Shown here: positions 11,463 through 21,542 of the stretch, piece after piece
Layout: the number at the start of each line of letters is the position of its first letter
Position numbering within the stretch: position 1 is the stretch's first letter
Assembly: GCA_023091665.1 (NCBI GenBank)
Contig: JALJCQ010000015.1
Location: 1,488,001-1,552,000, forward strand
DNA: 64,000 nucleotides
Reading direction: 5' to 3'
Source: Pythium myriotylum
Taxonomy: Eukaryota; Oomycota; Peronosporomycetes; Pythiales; Pythiaceae
Position numbers and translations under genes: made by a program
Notes under the pieces: model-generated
Databases searched by the model: none
Seen by the model: the letters and a program-made list of their open reading frames with translations, nothing else
What the model was told of the DNA's origin: nothing

Positions 11463-12961
11463 TCATTTGGGGACGATCGCGTTCGCTTCGCCTGTAATCT
11501 GCCACGCAATCATGCGCCGATCGTTGCCGACACTAAAAAATGTGTTGTGGGGACCAGTCGTGATGCGGCGCACAACGTCCTGGTGGCCATAGTTTGCACC
11601 GGCAACAAAAACCGTCTTGTACGCGAATGTCGGCAGTTCCTTGACTGTTATAGCTCCGTCCTGGAATAAAGTTACATGTAAGAAAGTTTACAGATGGAGC
11701 CAGTCTAGCTGAATGATTCTTACAGCGGTACCGACGAGAAGAAGTGCAACCTGAGCAACGTCTTGGGTGCCGCAAAGCGCTGTGACCTGCGAATCTTGCG
11801 TCTCCTTAAACACTTGCTGGAACTGCCCGGCCATGCTCCAAACAATGATTTCCGAGTCCAGGCCACCGCTGATTAGAAATGTCTCGCCGTTGTTCACCCA
11901 GAATTCAAGGTCCATCACTGCGTCGGTGTGTCCATTCTCCTCCGCGGAGAGTACCTTGACACACTGAAAAGTTGACAGATCCCACAATCGAATCGTTGTA
12001 TCAACTGATGCGGACGCTAAACTGTACGAAAACAGCACATTAGTACAGATTCAGCCACGTGGAGAATGAGGGAAGATAGCACTTTCGCCTACATTGGTGT
12101 CGCCCCAATCACGAAAGTTTTAAGCCGAGTGACACCACGTACGTGGCCCTCGAGCACACCACGACACTTGAATTGGTTGGTTGCAGGATCAAGTTGCCAA
12201 TAGCGGATGACACCGTCAGCGCTGCCACTGAATAGGGTTGCGTTGCCAGCAGAGTCTGTGGCGACGGCAAGCGATTGGACGTTCATCGAGTGCGCGAACG
12301 GCATGCGCTCATTCACTCGGAACTCGAAGGCCTGCGCTGGATTTTCCAGATTCCAGCAACCGATCATGCCCACACCCACCTTGGAAGCGTAGGGTGACGG
12401 GCCTTCAAACCCTGCGAACAGGAATGGACCTTCCTGGACCAACGCGGAAACTCCCTCCCGTTTCTCGCTTGCACCACCATTCGACTTGCCGGCGTTGGCC
12501 GCACCAAACCCCCCGGTGTGTGCTGCAGCGCCGGCCGTTGGCGGGAGGACAGGGAGTGAGGTGACCTCTTGCCAGGACACACAATCCCAGAGTTTGACGG
12601 TCGAGTCAGCGGCGCCCGTGAAGAGCTGGTGGCGGCCGGCCCACATGACCACGTCCTTGATAGGCCCGCTATGTCCCTGCGTCTCGCCAAACTTCTTGAC
12701 AAAGTGCGGGAACCGACAGGGCCGGCCGTTCTGCTGCTCGAAGTCGCACTTGCCCTCGAGGAAGCGGCGGCACGTCTCGCTGCCGGGGCCAGGCGGGCCG
12801 CCGGCGCCGCGACCTCGGCCGCCGCTGTAGTTCGACCGACCGCCGCGCGGGCCAGAGCGGCTGCGTCCGCCGAAGCCGCCTCTCTGGTTGTTGTAGTTGT
12901 AGCTCATGTGGAGATCCCGTGCTTGGTGCGCTTGGCTTAGTGCGTATGGCTGGGTTGCCAT
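11463..12961 (-). CDS. CCCH zinc-finger / WD40-repeat protein (ZFWD-like)
   Basis: Three exons (12961-12093, 12021-11724, 11660-11463) encode 454 residues; introns are 71 and 63 bp. An RGG-rich N-terminus (GGFGGRSRSGPRGGR) is typical of RNA-binding proteins. It is followed by one CCCH finger, C-RRFLEGK-C-DFEQQNGRP-C-RFPH, near residue 65. WD40 repeats follow, with clear signatures FTGAADSTVKLWD, LFSGSADGVIRYWQ and LASASVDTTIRLWD. The layout matches the plant ZFWD family. An RNA-linked scaffold role is an inference. The start could also be the internal Met before SYNYNNQ. It is divergent from the PDZ gene with 127 bp between start codons. Confidence 0.85.
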
Positions 12962-13088
12962 TCGGCCTCAACCGAGAGGTTACTAACAGCAACGATACGA
13001 ACTTCGCGCCTCTGCTCCTGTGACATCGACCTCGATAGAGTGCCTTTTGCAGCCGCCGATCTTTCTGGTGAAGAGACGCAAGCAAGAG

Positions 13089-13811
13089 ATGGAGCCGAGC
13101 GTCGCCGAACGAGAGGTCTTCGACGTCACGCTGACCAAGGGCGCGTGCGGCTTCGGCATTTACTTCGCGGCAGGCGCCGACGGCACGGCGATCGTCGACC
13201 CCTCCAAACCCTTTTACCGCATGCCCGACGAGTCCCTCGCTCCAGGCGAAGCGAGCCAGATGATCGCGCCGAGCGACAGGCTCCTCGCCATCAACGCCAA
13301 AGCTGTCGACAAGTGGCGCTTCCAAGACGTTGTCGAGGAGCTCCGAGGAACGCCACTGGGTGACACCACCCTCCGATTTGAACGCCGACTCTGCATGGAC
13401 GAAACGAAAAGGAGTGCCCAAGAGTCCACGCACAAGGCGCCATCAACTCCAGATACCGAGCTCAAAGCGCAATTTAAGGTTGGGGGGTGGAAGCTACCTG
13501 ACTGGCAAGCCGCACTGAAGACAGCGATCACTTCGAGTTCAGCCACGCCATCCCACGAAGACGTCATGAACAGATCAGCGGCGATGGAGGAGCTGCTGTT
13601 GGACATGGAGAGCAGGATCCGTTCCCTAGAACAAGACCTCGAGCGCGAGAAAAAATGCCGCTTTCTGGCTGAAAAGAAGAACATTTTATACCGAAACGCC
13701 CTGGCGTCTCTTAGCGAGGAGAACTCCCAACTTCGGCACAAACTTGCATTGGATAGTCATATCCGAGCCGTTGGAGATGCTTTCCAGCAGCGTTTGCATC
13801 TCAGCGTCTAG
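13089..13811 (+). CDS. PDZ-domain protein with C-terminal coiled coil
   Basis: A single exon of 240 residues. The first 105 residues form a PDZ-like domain: FDVTLTKGACGFGIYF contains the carboxylate-binding loop in the form GFGI, and SDRLLAINAKAV matches the conserved loop before helix 2. Residues 175-230 are a coiled coil (MEELLLDMESRIRSLEQDLE onward). The open frame extends upstream but only with GTG codons, so the ATG at 13089 is taken as start. PDZ domains bind C-terminal peptides, so this is probably a small adaptor; partner unknown. It stands 82 bp upstream of another coiled-coil gene on the same strand. Confidence 0.75.
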   Translation: MEPSVAEREVFDVTLTKGACGFGIYFAAGADGTAIVDPSKPFYRMPDESLAPGEASQMIAPSDRLLAINAKAVDKWRFQDVVEELRGTPLGDTTLRFERRLCMDETKRSAQESTHKAPSTPDTELKAQFKVGGWKLPDWQAALKTAITSSSATPSHEDVMNRSAAMEELLLDMESRIRSLEQDLEREKKCRFLAEKKNILYRNALASLSEENSQLRHKLALDSHIRAVGDAFQQRLHLSV

Positions 13812-13893
13812 TCTCGACCTTTGTGTCTATTTTTTGCTGCTAAGAATCGTGCGTTATTGACGCCCAGAAATCGATGAAAGCATTGTTGAAGCG

Positions 13894-15315
13894 ATGATGG
13901 AATCGATGGTAACTTCTAATGCATCGTCGGTCGTGGAGACCTTCGTACCATCACTTCCCTGTGATAACTCTTCGTTAGGCGTCAAACCAATTAGCGAAGA
14001 CTCGGTGCCTTACGAATGCTCTCTTGTAGCTTCAGACATCGATTTGTCCCTTCGAAATGATCTATCAACCAGTGTCCAGGACTATCTTATGCGGATCGTC
14101 GATGATCTTCATCAACTTAGCAAGTGGACGTATGTGTGCCACAACCGCGTCCTCCGTTGCGAGCAGCAACAGACTCAGACTGCCATGGAGATATCTGAGC
14201 AGAAAGAGGCGAGCCGGGTCCCAACTCAACAAGTTACGGTTCTAATGAAGACGGAGATTGAGTTGCTGCGACGAGAAATGCAGGTCCTAGCGCATGACAT
14301 ATTCCAACGCGCGACAACTCAACTCGCCTACGTGCAAAACTCTTTCCGCTCTGAATACGACGATCAATTATTGAGCTTGCACCGTCGGGTCAACGATCAG
14401 CATCAAATTTTGGCACATAAACCAACGTCGCCAAGTGAAGAGGTGCGAACCAACCACGGTGAACGCTTGTCTGCCGCAGAGTTGGCGCTTGGGAGGCTAC
14501 AGAGTACACTGGACAGTCATAATACCTACGTTGGCAAGCTCGAAAAAGAACTAGGAGAGTTGGTATCAGCTCTGCCGGCAATGCAGCGAAAACATGAACT
14601 CGAGTTTGAGAATCAGCAGCAGCAACTTGACAGGCTTGAGGCCTCTGTAATGCTCAACACTAACGGACTGGCGAAGGTTGAGAGAGATTTGACCCATGCG
14701 GTGCGAGAGACACGGGAACAAATCAACAGTAGACTCCAGGTTGTGCAGGTCGAGCTTCGCGAGCACAAGGAAGATCAGTACCACAAGGTTCACCAGCTGC
14801 AGCGAGCTCTCTGTCGTGCAAGTAAGCAACTTGGGATGACGAGAGCTGGATTTATTGCAATGCCAAGTGCGGGTAGATTTTCGACTGAGCTAGTCGTTGG
14901 GTCTACAACTGCAGAAGCAACCGATCCTGCTGACTGCTTCCTTCATGCTCGGGCGGCTTTACCTCCATGGAGTGATATGAATCACGAATCACGAGTCGTG
15001 AAGCGCGCCTTGAAGATAAACGCAGTGCATTCAACTAAACCAGGAGAATTCACGACTTCACCGCGCGCACGCGTGGCCATCAGACGAAACAGTTCAAAGA
15101 CAGCGGATGTTCTTGCAAACGGAGGAAGTGGCAGTGAGTGTGCGCTCCAGATTCATCCTTCTTCAATCGGCCGTCCACTCGGTCGAGAGGACGATGTCGC
15201 GTGGAGCGTTCGAAATACAACTCCTCTTTCCTCCCCGCGAAAAACCACATATCGTACTCAACCAAGAGACCAAGCTTCAGTATGCCTCTCTCCACACAAA
15301 ATCATTCAAAGTTAA
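13894..15315 (+). CDS. Long coiled-coil protein, unknown function
   Basis: A single exon of 473 residues. Residues 60-330 are mostly heptad-like coiled coil with Gln- and Glu-rich runs (ELELENQQQQ-like segments, HKVHQLQRAL). The last 140 residues are Ser/Arg-rich and probably disordered (SPRARVAIRRNSSKTAD). No catalytic motif. A cytoskeletal or centriolar role would fit but is only a guess. It ends 28 bp before the tail-to-tail prephenate dehydratase gene. Confidence 0.7.
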   Translation: MMESMVTSNASSVVETFVPSLPCDNSSLGVKPISEDSVPYECSLVASDIDLSLRNDLSTSVQDYLMRIVDDLHQLSKWTYVCHNRVLRCEQQQTQTAMEISEQKEASRVPTQQVTVLMKTEIELLRREMQVLAHDIFQRATTQLAYVQNSFRSEYDDQLLSLHRRVNDQHQILAHKPTSPSEEVRTNHGERLSAAELALGRLQSTLDSHNTYVGKLEKELGELVSALPAMQRKHELEFENQQQQLDRLEASVMLNTNGLAKVERDLTHAVRETREQINSRLQVVQVELREHKEDQYHKVHQLQRALCRASKQLGMTRAGFIAMPSAGRFSTELVVGSTTAEATDPADCFLHARAALPPWSDMNHESRVVKRALKINAVHSTKPGEFTTSPRARVAIRRNSSKTADVLANGGSGSECALQIHPSSIGRPLGREDDVAWSVRNTTPLSSPRKTTYRTQPRDQASVCLSPHKIIQS

Positions 15316-15343
15316 GGTATGAATACACAGCGTCGTGTCATTA

Positions 15344-16920
15344 TTAGCAAGAAATGACGTTGCACAACGTCTTCCAACGAGGGGGTTCAACATGAGTCTT
15401 GACGGCGCTACTAGCGTATGTTCCGAGATCCTTAATCCACAAAGCAAACTCCTCCAGGTGACGCATGAGACGCTCGTTTACGGCAGGATCGGTGCTACAA
15501 GAACAATGTGAGTGATAAGAACTAGAACTTTTTCATCGACTGAACTCACCTCACGACGAAATCGACGAAGAAGATGTAATCCCTACACACAAATCACTCA
15601 TCAGGAGTGAATCATCATTAGCACAGACCAAACATCTACGGACCAATGGTGAGTTTGTGACGAGAAAAGACCGCCAGCCGTTGATGCTGGGCGGCTTTCG
15701 ATCTTGATAATGGTGATGTTTCGCAAAGCAAACGCTGAAACAATCTTGAACAGGGCCTGAGGTTCGTTTGGAAGGGCAATCACGATACTGCTCTTCATCT
15801 TGACAGTCAACGAGGTCGAGGTCGTTGGAGAAATCAATGCAGGAACTTCTCTTCGGGCGATAATGGCGTATCGCGTCTCGTTATTGAGCTCATCGCCGAC
15901 ACCTTTCTCAAGAACCTGCAAACCATGTGTCTCAGCAGCCTGCTCACTAGCAATCGCCGCGATGTTTTTATAGCCTTCGTGGCGGACCATGTGGCAAGCT
16001 CCAGCGCTATCCCACGTTGCCTGACGATCAATGAAAACACCAAACTTCTTCTCGAGATCGGTGATGTAAGCCTGGCAATGATCGAGGATTGCCGGGTGGG
16101 ACAACATGCAGTTGATATCTTCCAGTTTCGTGCCCTCGATCGCGCACAGACAGAGTTCTTGCACGCATGCAATCTCACCAACAATCTTGAGCTCGCTGGC
16201 GATCAGCCGATCCAGGATTCCGTGGAATGTGCCTGAAATGGAGTTTTCGATTGGCAGCACTCCATACTCAATTTCACCCCTTTCAAGCGCATCAATGACT
16301 GTCGCCACCTGCGAGTACCCGACAGTCTCGTATTCGCTTGGTGAGATAGCTCGATTGCGCTTGAGTTCGTCGAACGCAGTGCGCGCGGCGACGTCGGAGA
16401 ATGCCCCCTCCTTTCCTTGAAAACCGACCAGCAAAAAGTCCTGTTCTACTCGTTGCTTCTTCTTTGCAGCTGACATCACGCCGAGACCGTCAACATCGCA
16501 CTCGCTTTCAAGCGCGGCGGCGGGCGTCTCGATCTTGCGCTTGGCTGCCGCAGTCGTCGCGACAGCAGCGGAACGCGCGCCGCTGCTCTCGGCGGACGGG
16601 CGGCGCCCGGCACCGGGCAGTCGCCGGGCGTTTGGGTGCAGCTCTGCTAGCTGCGCCTCTTTCTCTCTCCACGCGCGGATGCAGTTGCGGTCGACGTTGA
16701 AGCGGCGCGCGACCGCCCGCAGGGACTCGCTCTTGGCCGCCTGCACGATCGCGAGCTTCTCTTCCACCGTGTAGCTGCGCTTCTTGTCGCGCTGCTTCTC
16801 GCTCGTCTCGCCCACGGACGCAGCCAGGGCGGCGGCCGCTGAGACGGGCGCCACGGCCACGACCGGAGCGCCGTTGGTCGTCGCCGCGACGGCGGTGGCT
16901 GCGTTCGCCGGTGACGCCAT
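15344..16920 (-). CDS. Fusion of an HTH (Brinker/CENP-B-type) DNA-binding domain with prephenate dehydratase
   Basis: Three exons (16920-15644, 15582-15550, 15494-15344) encode 486 residues. Residues 46-106 match the Brinker/Pipsqueak-like HTH: KRSYTVEEKLAIVQAAK, then LRAVARRFNVDRNCIRAWR, closing with the basic LPGAGRRP. Residues 162-360 are a prephenate dehydratase catalytic domain. It has VGFQGKEGAFSD at the start, IENSISGTFHGILDRL in the middle and the catalytic-loop form NNETRYAIIAR at 347-356. Residues 370-470 form an ACT domain with the Phe-binding ESRP motif at 408-411. Both domains lie in one uninterrupted exon, so the fusion does not depend on splicing. Met149, just after the basic linker, could start a dehydratase-only form. 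Prephenate dehydratase makes phenylpyruvate for phenylalanine. Basic patches AAKRK and AKKKQR could be nuclear signals (inference). Confidence 0.88.
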
Positions 16921-17117
16921 TGCGCAGCACGGCGGAGCTTCTCCGATTGATTCGAAAACCAGTGCCCCAGGGGGGGTTCTCACTCAGACCATCGATTCGC
17001 GCATAGTGTGGACCACGCTAGATAGAATCCACCAGGAATAGCCGTTGCCCATCCAGCATCAGAGACTGAGGACGAGATCCGACATGGCTACACTGCCTCC
17101 CTCACAGCGCCGCGACC

Positions 17118-18499
17118 ATGGCGACGGAGACGGCGGTTCCGGCTCAGCGCGCGCGGCTGCAAGCGTTCCTCGCGCACGAGCGCCTGCCGCCCGCGAAGCC
17201 GCCGACCCACGCCACCAACGACGTGTCCGACATCCGCGGCGCCAGGCCGCTGCTCAAAGACCACGCCTTCGTGAACAAACCGCACTTCTACGACCCGCAC
17301 GACATCGACGGATCGTCCAGCAAAGAACTCCATCCAAAGAGCCGCCGCGTCAGCGCCGACGACCGCTACAAACAGCTCCCCATCGAGGGTTCGTCGTTGG
17401 ATCGTCCGGTTACCCGATTGCTGGCTGACATACCTCTCGTGTGGCTATGACCAGGATCGACTACCCAGCCTGCAGGCTTCCGAACCAATCGAGTCTGCAA
17501 CCCGCTCAACCCTGAGTACAAGCTCCCGTCCTTCCAAGCGGCCCCACCAATAATCCCCAAATTCCTCCGGGACAGCTATGATGTATCCGACATTGAAGGC
17601 ACATCCTTTCGGAAGCGGGTCATCACAAACCCACGTTCGCCAACACGCTTAGACGACATCGCAGGCTCGCAACCGGGATGGCTACCTTTCCACAAGCGCG
17701 GTCTACGCGAAAATCTACCTCGCGACATTCTTGATGTCGCCGATATCACCAACGTCGACTTCAAGTCGAGCCGAGTCACGTAAGTAGTTGGCTTTCAAGT
17801 AGCAGCACGCTTGCCCGATCCTCACGACGTGAAACCTGATGCTGATTTAGCAATGTGTTGGACCCCGTATACACCGTCAATGGCATGACAACCGAGAGCG
17901 ATGCACTCATGCACCCGAAGCAGCTTCATCGACCCCTCCAGAAGCCCCACTTCGCACTGCAGACTGCCGATATCGCCGGCGCAAGCGCCAACGACGCGGG
18001 CAAGATCGTCGTCAGCGGCATTCCAAACGAGAAGCGTCGCCACTTCCGTACAACGAATCGTACGGACGACATTGTCGGTGCTGGCGCGGACACAGTGCTT
18101 CACAGCATCCGCAGCAATCGACGTGTGGATCCAAATTGGCCCGAGTATGACGTCTTGGATGGGAAGCGAGTCGACTCGAGCGCCATGTCAGTCGCAAAAT
18201 CCATTGTCTTTGCTGAACTCGTAAAACAACACGACGTATTGTGGAGGAAGGAAGAACCACAAAGCCAGTACGTAGTCAGCGGGGTCGCCAATGTCGGGAT
18301 GACAAATGTTCACCAAGAAAAAGAGAAACCCCCGCGGCGATCCACAGCCCCAGCAGTGTTCCTTAATGGTAGCGCCAAGTCGACGACGGAAGTGTTTGGT
18401 CGGTCGCCGGCAACGGCGACTGCTCGGCTGACCACAGCAGACAAGAAACATGCGGAGGAGAGGAGGCAAGAGATTGCGATGGTACGGGATCTCAGGTAA
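17118..18499 (+). CDS. Repeat protein with D-I-x-G motifs, unknown function
   Basis: Three exons (17118-17388, 17455-17779, 17851-18499) give 414 residues; introns are 66 and 71 bp and the frame is closed. A short motif recurs at irregular spacing: SDIRGA, HDIDGSS, LPIEGS, SDIEGTS, DDIAGS, ADIAGAS, DDIVGAG. Between the motifs are basic, Pro/Asn-rich spacers such as NPLNPEYKLPSF. There is no hydrophobic segment. I do not recognise a named family. The regular short motif in an otherwise low-complexity chain suggests a filament- or microtubule-lattice-associated protein, which is only a guess. It is divergent from the prephenate dehydratase fusion (197 bp between starts). Confidence 0.7.
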
Positions 18500-18561
18500 C
18501 AGAAGTATTGATCTTAATTAAGATCCGGATTATTTGCGAGCACGACATGTAAATTGTGTTC

Positions 18562-19905
18562 TCACGTGAGGTCGAACATGTCTTCTTCTTTGTGACCAGG
18601 CGCCTGAGGGGCCGATGAACCAGCCACGTGGACTTCTTCTTGAGCTGCAGCCACGGTGCTCGCTCGTTCAGACGAAAATTCGAGTGCATCGAAGTCAAAC
18701 TCGGTCGCCTTATGATCTTTTTCTGATGATACAGTGATGCTCGCCATGCTCGCAGTCGTCTCTTCAAACTCATTTACAGCGCGCGATGCTGTCGGCTGCG
18801 GCGCAGGACGACCACGAGGCTCTGCGTGCTCGTTGGTGGGAGCGGCGCGCGCAGGGGTAGGAACTGAGGACCGATGGTTCTTGGTTGGGACTGGAGTATA
18901 ACGATCTTTCGTTGGCGCGGCGGGCGCAAAGGGATTCTTCGCTGATCCTGTGCGCGATTGGGAGTGACTGTTGCCACCGGTGTGAGAGCCTGTTCGACTG
19001 GGTTCGGGTGTAGTCGTGCCTGCTGCCCCACCAAAGATCGAAAGCTTGCGCACAAGGCGCCCAATTTGATTGTCGAGGAAACTGAAGCCTTGTTTGCGAA
19101 TCGTTTGCTGCAACAAGTCTTCGCTCCCCTGCTTGAAAGCACGCACGAGATCCTCCGCAAGTGCACACTCGTCCGATTTCAGGTATTCGTCGGACTGCAA
19201 CTGGGCCATGTAGGCCTTGTCAGCGGCAGCGATATCCCCCATGACGAGCAGCAATACGATCTCACTCAAGTAGCATTTGTGGACATTGTTGGACTGCTGG
19301 AGTTCGTGGAAAATCACAACTTGGCGCTCCAATAGCGACACGCTCTCCTTGTAAAGCCCATTTTTGACGAGATACGCGAGCGTCTTGCGAAACACGTCGA
19401 CAGCAAAATGAGGCTTTCCCTGGGCCTCCATGAGCGAGCAGGCGCGCATATACAACTCGCGAACGTCATTCATGCCGTTCTCTTCGCAAGCGTTCGCGCC
19501 TTTGAGCAACGCATCCGCGGCCTTTCCCAATTCACCCATGTCGCTGTAGTAGGAGCAGGCACTCTCGTAGCTCTTCTTGATCTCGTCGAGATACTTGTCT
19601 TTGACCGGGCCGGTCGCGCGCGTCTCTTTGATCTGCTGCGCCACGATCTTGGCAGCGTTCTCGCAGTTCTGCGCCGCGCGGAACGCAGACTTGTTCTTGT
19701 TCTGGACCGCCGCGGCCTGCGCGAAGATCTTCTTGGCCATGTCGAGGTCTCCGGCAGCGCGGAAGGCGTCGGCCGCCGTCTCGAGCAGCGGCGCGGCCGC
19801 GAGGTAGTCGGGCTGCCAGCGGAACATGGTCTTCTCTAGCAGTTTGTTGGCTTGCTTGAGCGCGTCCTCCGCGTCCTTGCGCTTCTTCGCCTGGAGCGCC
19901 GACAT
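18562..19905 (-). CDS. Gamma-SNAP-like soluble NSF attachment protein with C-terminal extension
   Basis: A single exon of 447 residues from the ATG at 19905; the frame upstream opens only with a TTG. Residues 1-290 are a SNAP-type TPR solenoid. Family marks include FRWQPDYLAAAPLLETAAD (compare FLKWKPDYDSAA in animal gamma-SNAP) and SDECALAEDLVRAFKQGSEDLL near residue 260, where gamma-SNAP has SEDCAALEQLLEGY. SNAPs recruit the ATPase NSF to SNARE complexes to recycle them after membrane fusion. The last 150 residues are Ser/Thr/Pro-rich and disordered, longer than the usual 310-residue protein, and end in an acidic EEDMFDLT. Confidence 0.85.
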   Translation of the reverse strand: MSALQAKKRKDAEDALKQANKLLEKTMFRWQPDYLAAAPLLETAADAFRAAGDLDMAKKIFAQAAAVQNKNKSAFRAAQNCENAAKIVAQQIKETRATGPVKDKYLDEIKKSYESACSYYSDMGELGKAADALLKGANACEENGMNDVRELYMRACSLMEAQGKPHFAVDVFRKTLAYLVKNGLYKESVSLLERQVVIFHELQQSNNVHKCYLSEIVLLLVMGDIAAADKAYMAQLQSDEYLKSDECALAEDLVRAFKQGSEDLLQQTIRKQGFSFLDNQIGRLVRKLSIFGGAAGTTTPEPSRTGSHTGGNSHSQSRTGSAKNPFAPAAPTKDRYTPVPTKNHRSSVPTPARAAPTNEHAEPRGRPAPQPTASRAVNEFEETTASMASITVSSEKDHKATEFDFDALEFSSERASTVAAAQEEVHVAGSSAPQAPGHKEEDMFDLT

Positions 19906-20037
19906 CGTCGCTTCGGTCGGTGAGAGCTCGTAAACAACTGCAGTTCGGAAGAAGCGAGGGAGATTTTCTGTCAATATCAATAGAATGGATTGGACATATT
20001 AAACTACATAGATAATTGAGATAAATAATTGCAACGA

Positions 20038-21253
20038 TCACCCAAACGCCGACTCGAGGCGAGAGGACAAGTTCTGGCGAGGTTTGGTGCGACGGAAGCA
20101 CTCTTCCTTGTGGCAGCTCGCGTCCATGAAGTTCTTGCAGCGCAGCGCTCGTAGCGGCACGTCGATACGAAGCCCCGCGGCAGCGTTCAATTGCACGAGC
20201 ATGGCGAGAAGCGCAGCCTTTTGAGCAGGAGACGCAGTGCCGACCAGCTTGGGGCATTCCGCGTAGTTGAAGTAGAATCTTCCACGGTGATCCGATTCGG
20301 CGGAAGGAAGTATGCGCACGACAAGCTCGAAGGGATAAACACCTTCTTTGTGGGCCCGATACATGAGCGACGCCGTGGCTTGTCGCAGAACGACATCAAG
20401 CACGAGACCCCCTTGAAGCATGAGCACGACAAAACGTGACTCAAATAGACCTGCAAAGGGTTGGGTGGCCGGAACGGGTGATCCACGCTTCTTAGCGGCG
20501 AGTACGATGGACTTCAGAGTGTGGTGCACAAACCACTCGTTCCAGGTCTTGATGTTGAGCTCGAAGCTGCCGAGGAGCGGCCACGGCACTAAAGCAACCC
20601 CGGGCGCATCCGACGAAGCCTTGGCAACAGGTCCGATACTGGAACTGTCGACGATTTGGCTCTTTCGGGAGGCAATATCGAGGGCGTACTCGTGGAAATG
20701 CTGCTTGACGACGAAGTTTTTCAGCTCATTCAGCAGCTGCCAGATCGAGAAGCGACCGCTGTGACGACGAGAGTCGGCGAACACGAACTGAAGGGGTCCG
20801 AAGTGGAACACGATGGCGATGAGCGTGCACAATGCGAAGCAGAATGCGGTGATTGTCGAAACGATCGAGTAGAGTGAGCCGTGGAAGGCGTAATCGATCT
20901 GTCAACGAAACAACGTCAGCACGGCCACGGCGGTCCTCGGCATCAGGAGCGAGCAGCTAGCTCACCAGGCGGATCTTGAGCGCGCAGTAGACGAAGACGA
21001 TCCAGACGCGCAGAGTCGGCGCGAGCACGACGAGTCCGCGGCCGCGCAGCAAATGCTGCGTGATGCGGTAGCCGAGGTACGTGGCGAGGCTCTCGGTGAC
21101 GAGGAAGTAGAGCGCGAACATGCGGCAGTCGAACTCGCGCAGGTGGTCCAGCCCGGCGAAGGGCGGGCCGTACTGCTGCCCGGGGGGCCACTGCGCCGAG
21201 TCGATGCGGTGGGCCCAGTCGGGCCCGCGTCGGTAGAGAGGCTGGAGGTGCAT
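20038..21253 (-). CDS. Unknown membrane protein with a C-terminal soluble domain
   Basis: Two exons (21253-20966, 20898-20038; 67-bp intron) encode 382 residues. There are about three hydrophobic segments in the first 130 residues: MFALYFLVTESLATYL, LRVWIVFVYCALKI, and SIVSTITAFCFALCTLIAIVF. A soluble domain of about 240 residues follows, with well-formed strands and helices and Cys-containing ends (LRALRCKNFMDASCHKEECF). No family recognised. The single Met at 21253 is a good start and the splice sites keep the frame across the third membrane segment. It is divergent from the EGF-repeat gene. Confidence 0.65.
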
Positions 21254-21542
21254 GGCGGAATGCGTTCTGACGAGCCGCCGCGAGCAGGTGCGATCGAGCG
21301 ACGGGGGCAGCCCAAAAAAAGCTCACTTGGTTTCACTATGGCGAGCGTCTCGCCAAGTGGCGTCAGCAGCCCTGTCGCACGGCGACGGCCGTTTCCCAGT
21401 TCTGAGATTGGGGGTGCAATGCCAATTTTTACGATGGAAAAAGCGCTTTTTTATTTCGCGGCGTCTCGATGAGTCTGTGACGTGGTCGGCGGCGTTTCGC
21501 CTCGGGCGGTGATGAGTCCGTTGAGTCATTTCGGCTCGGGCC

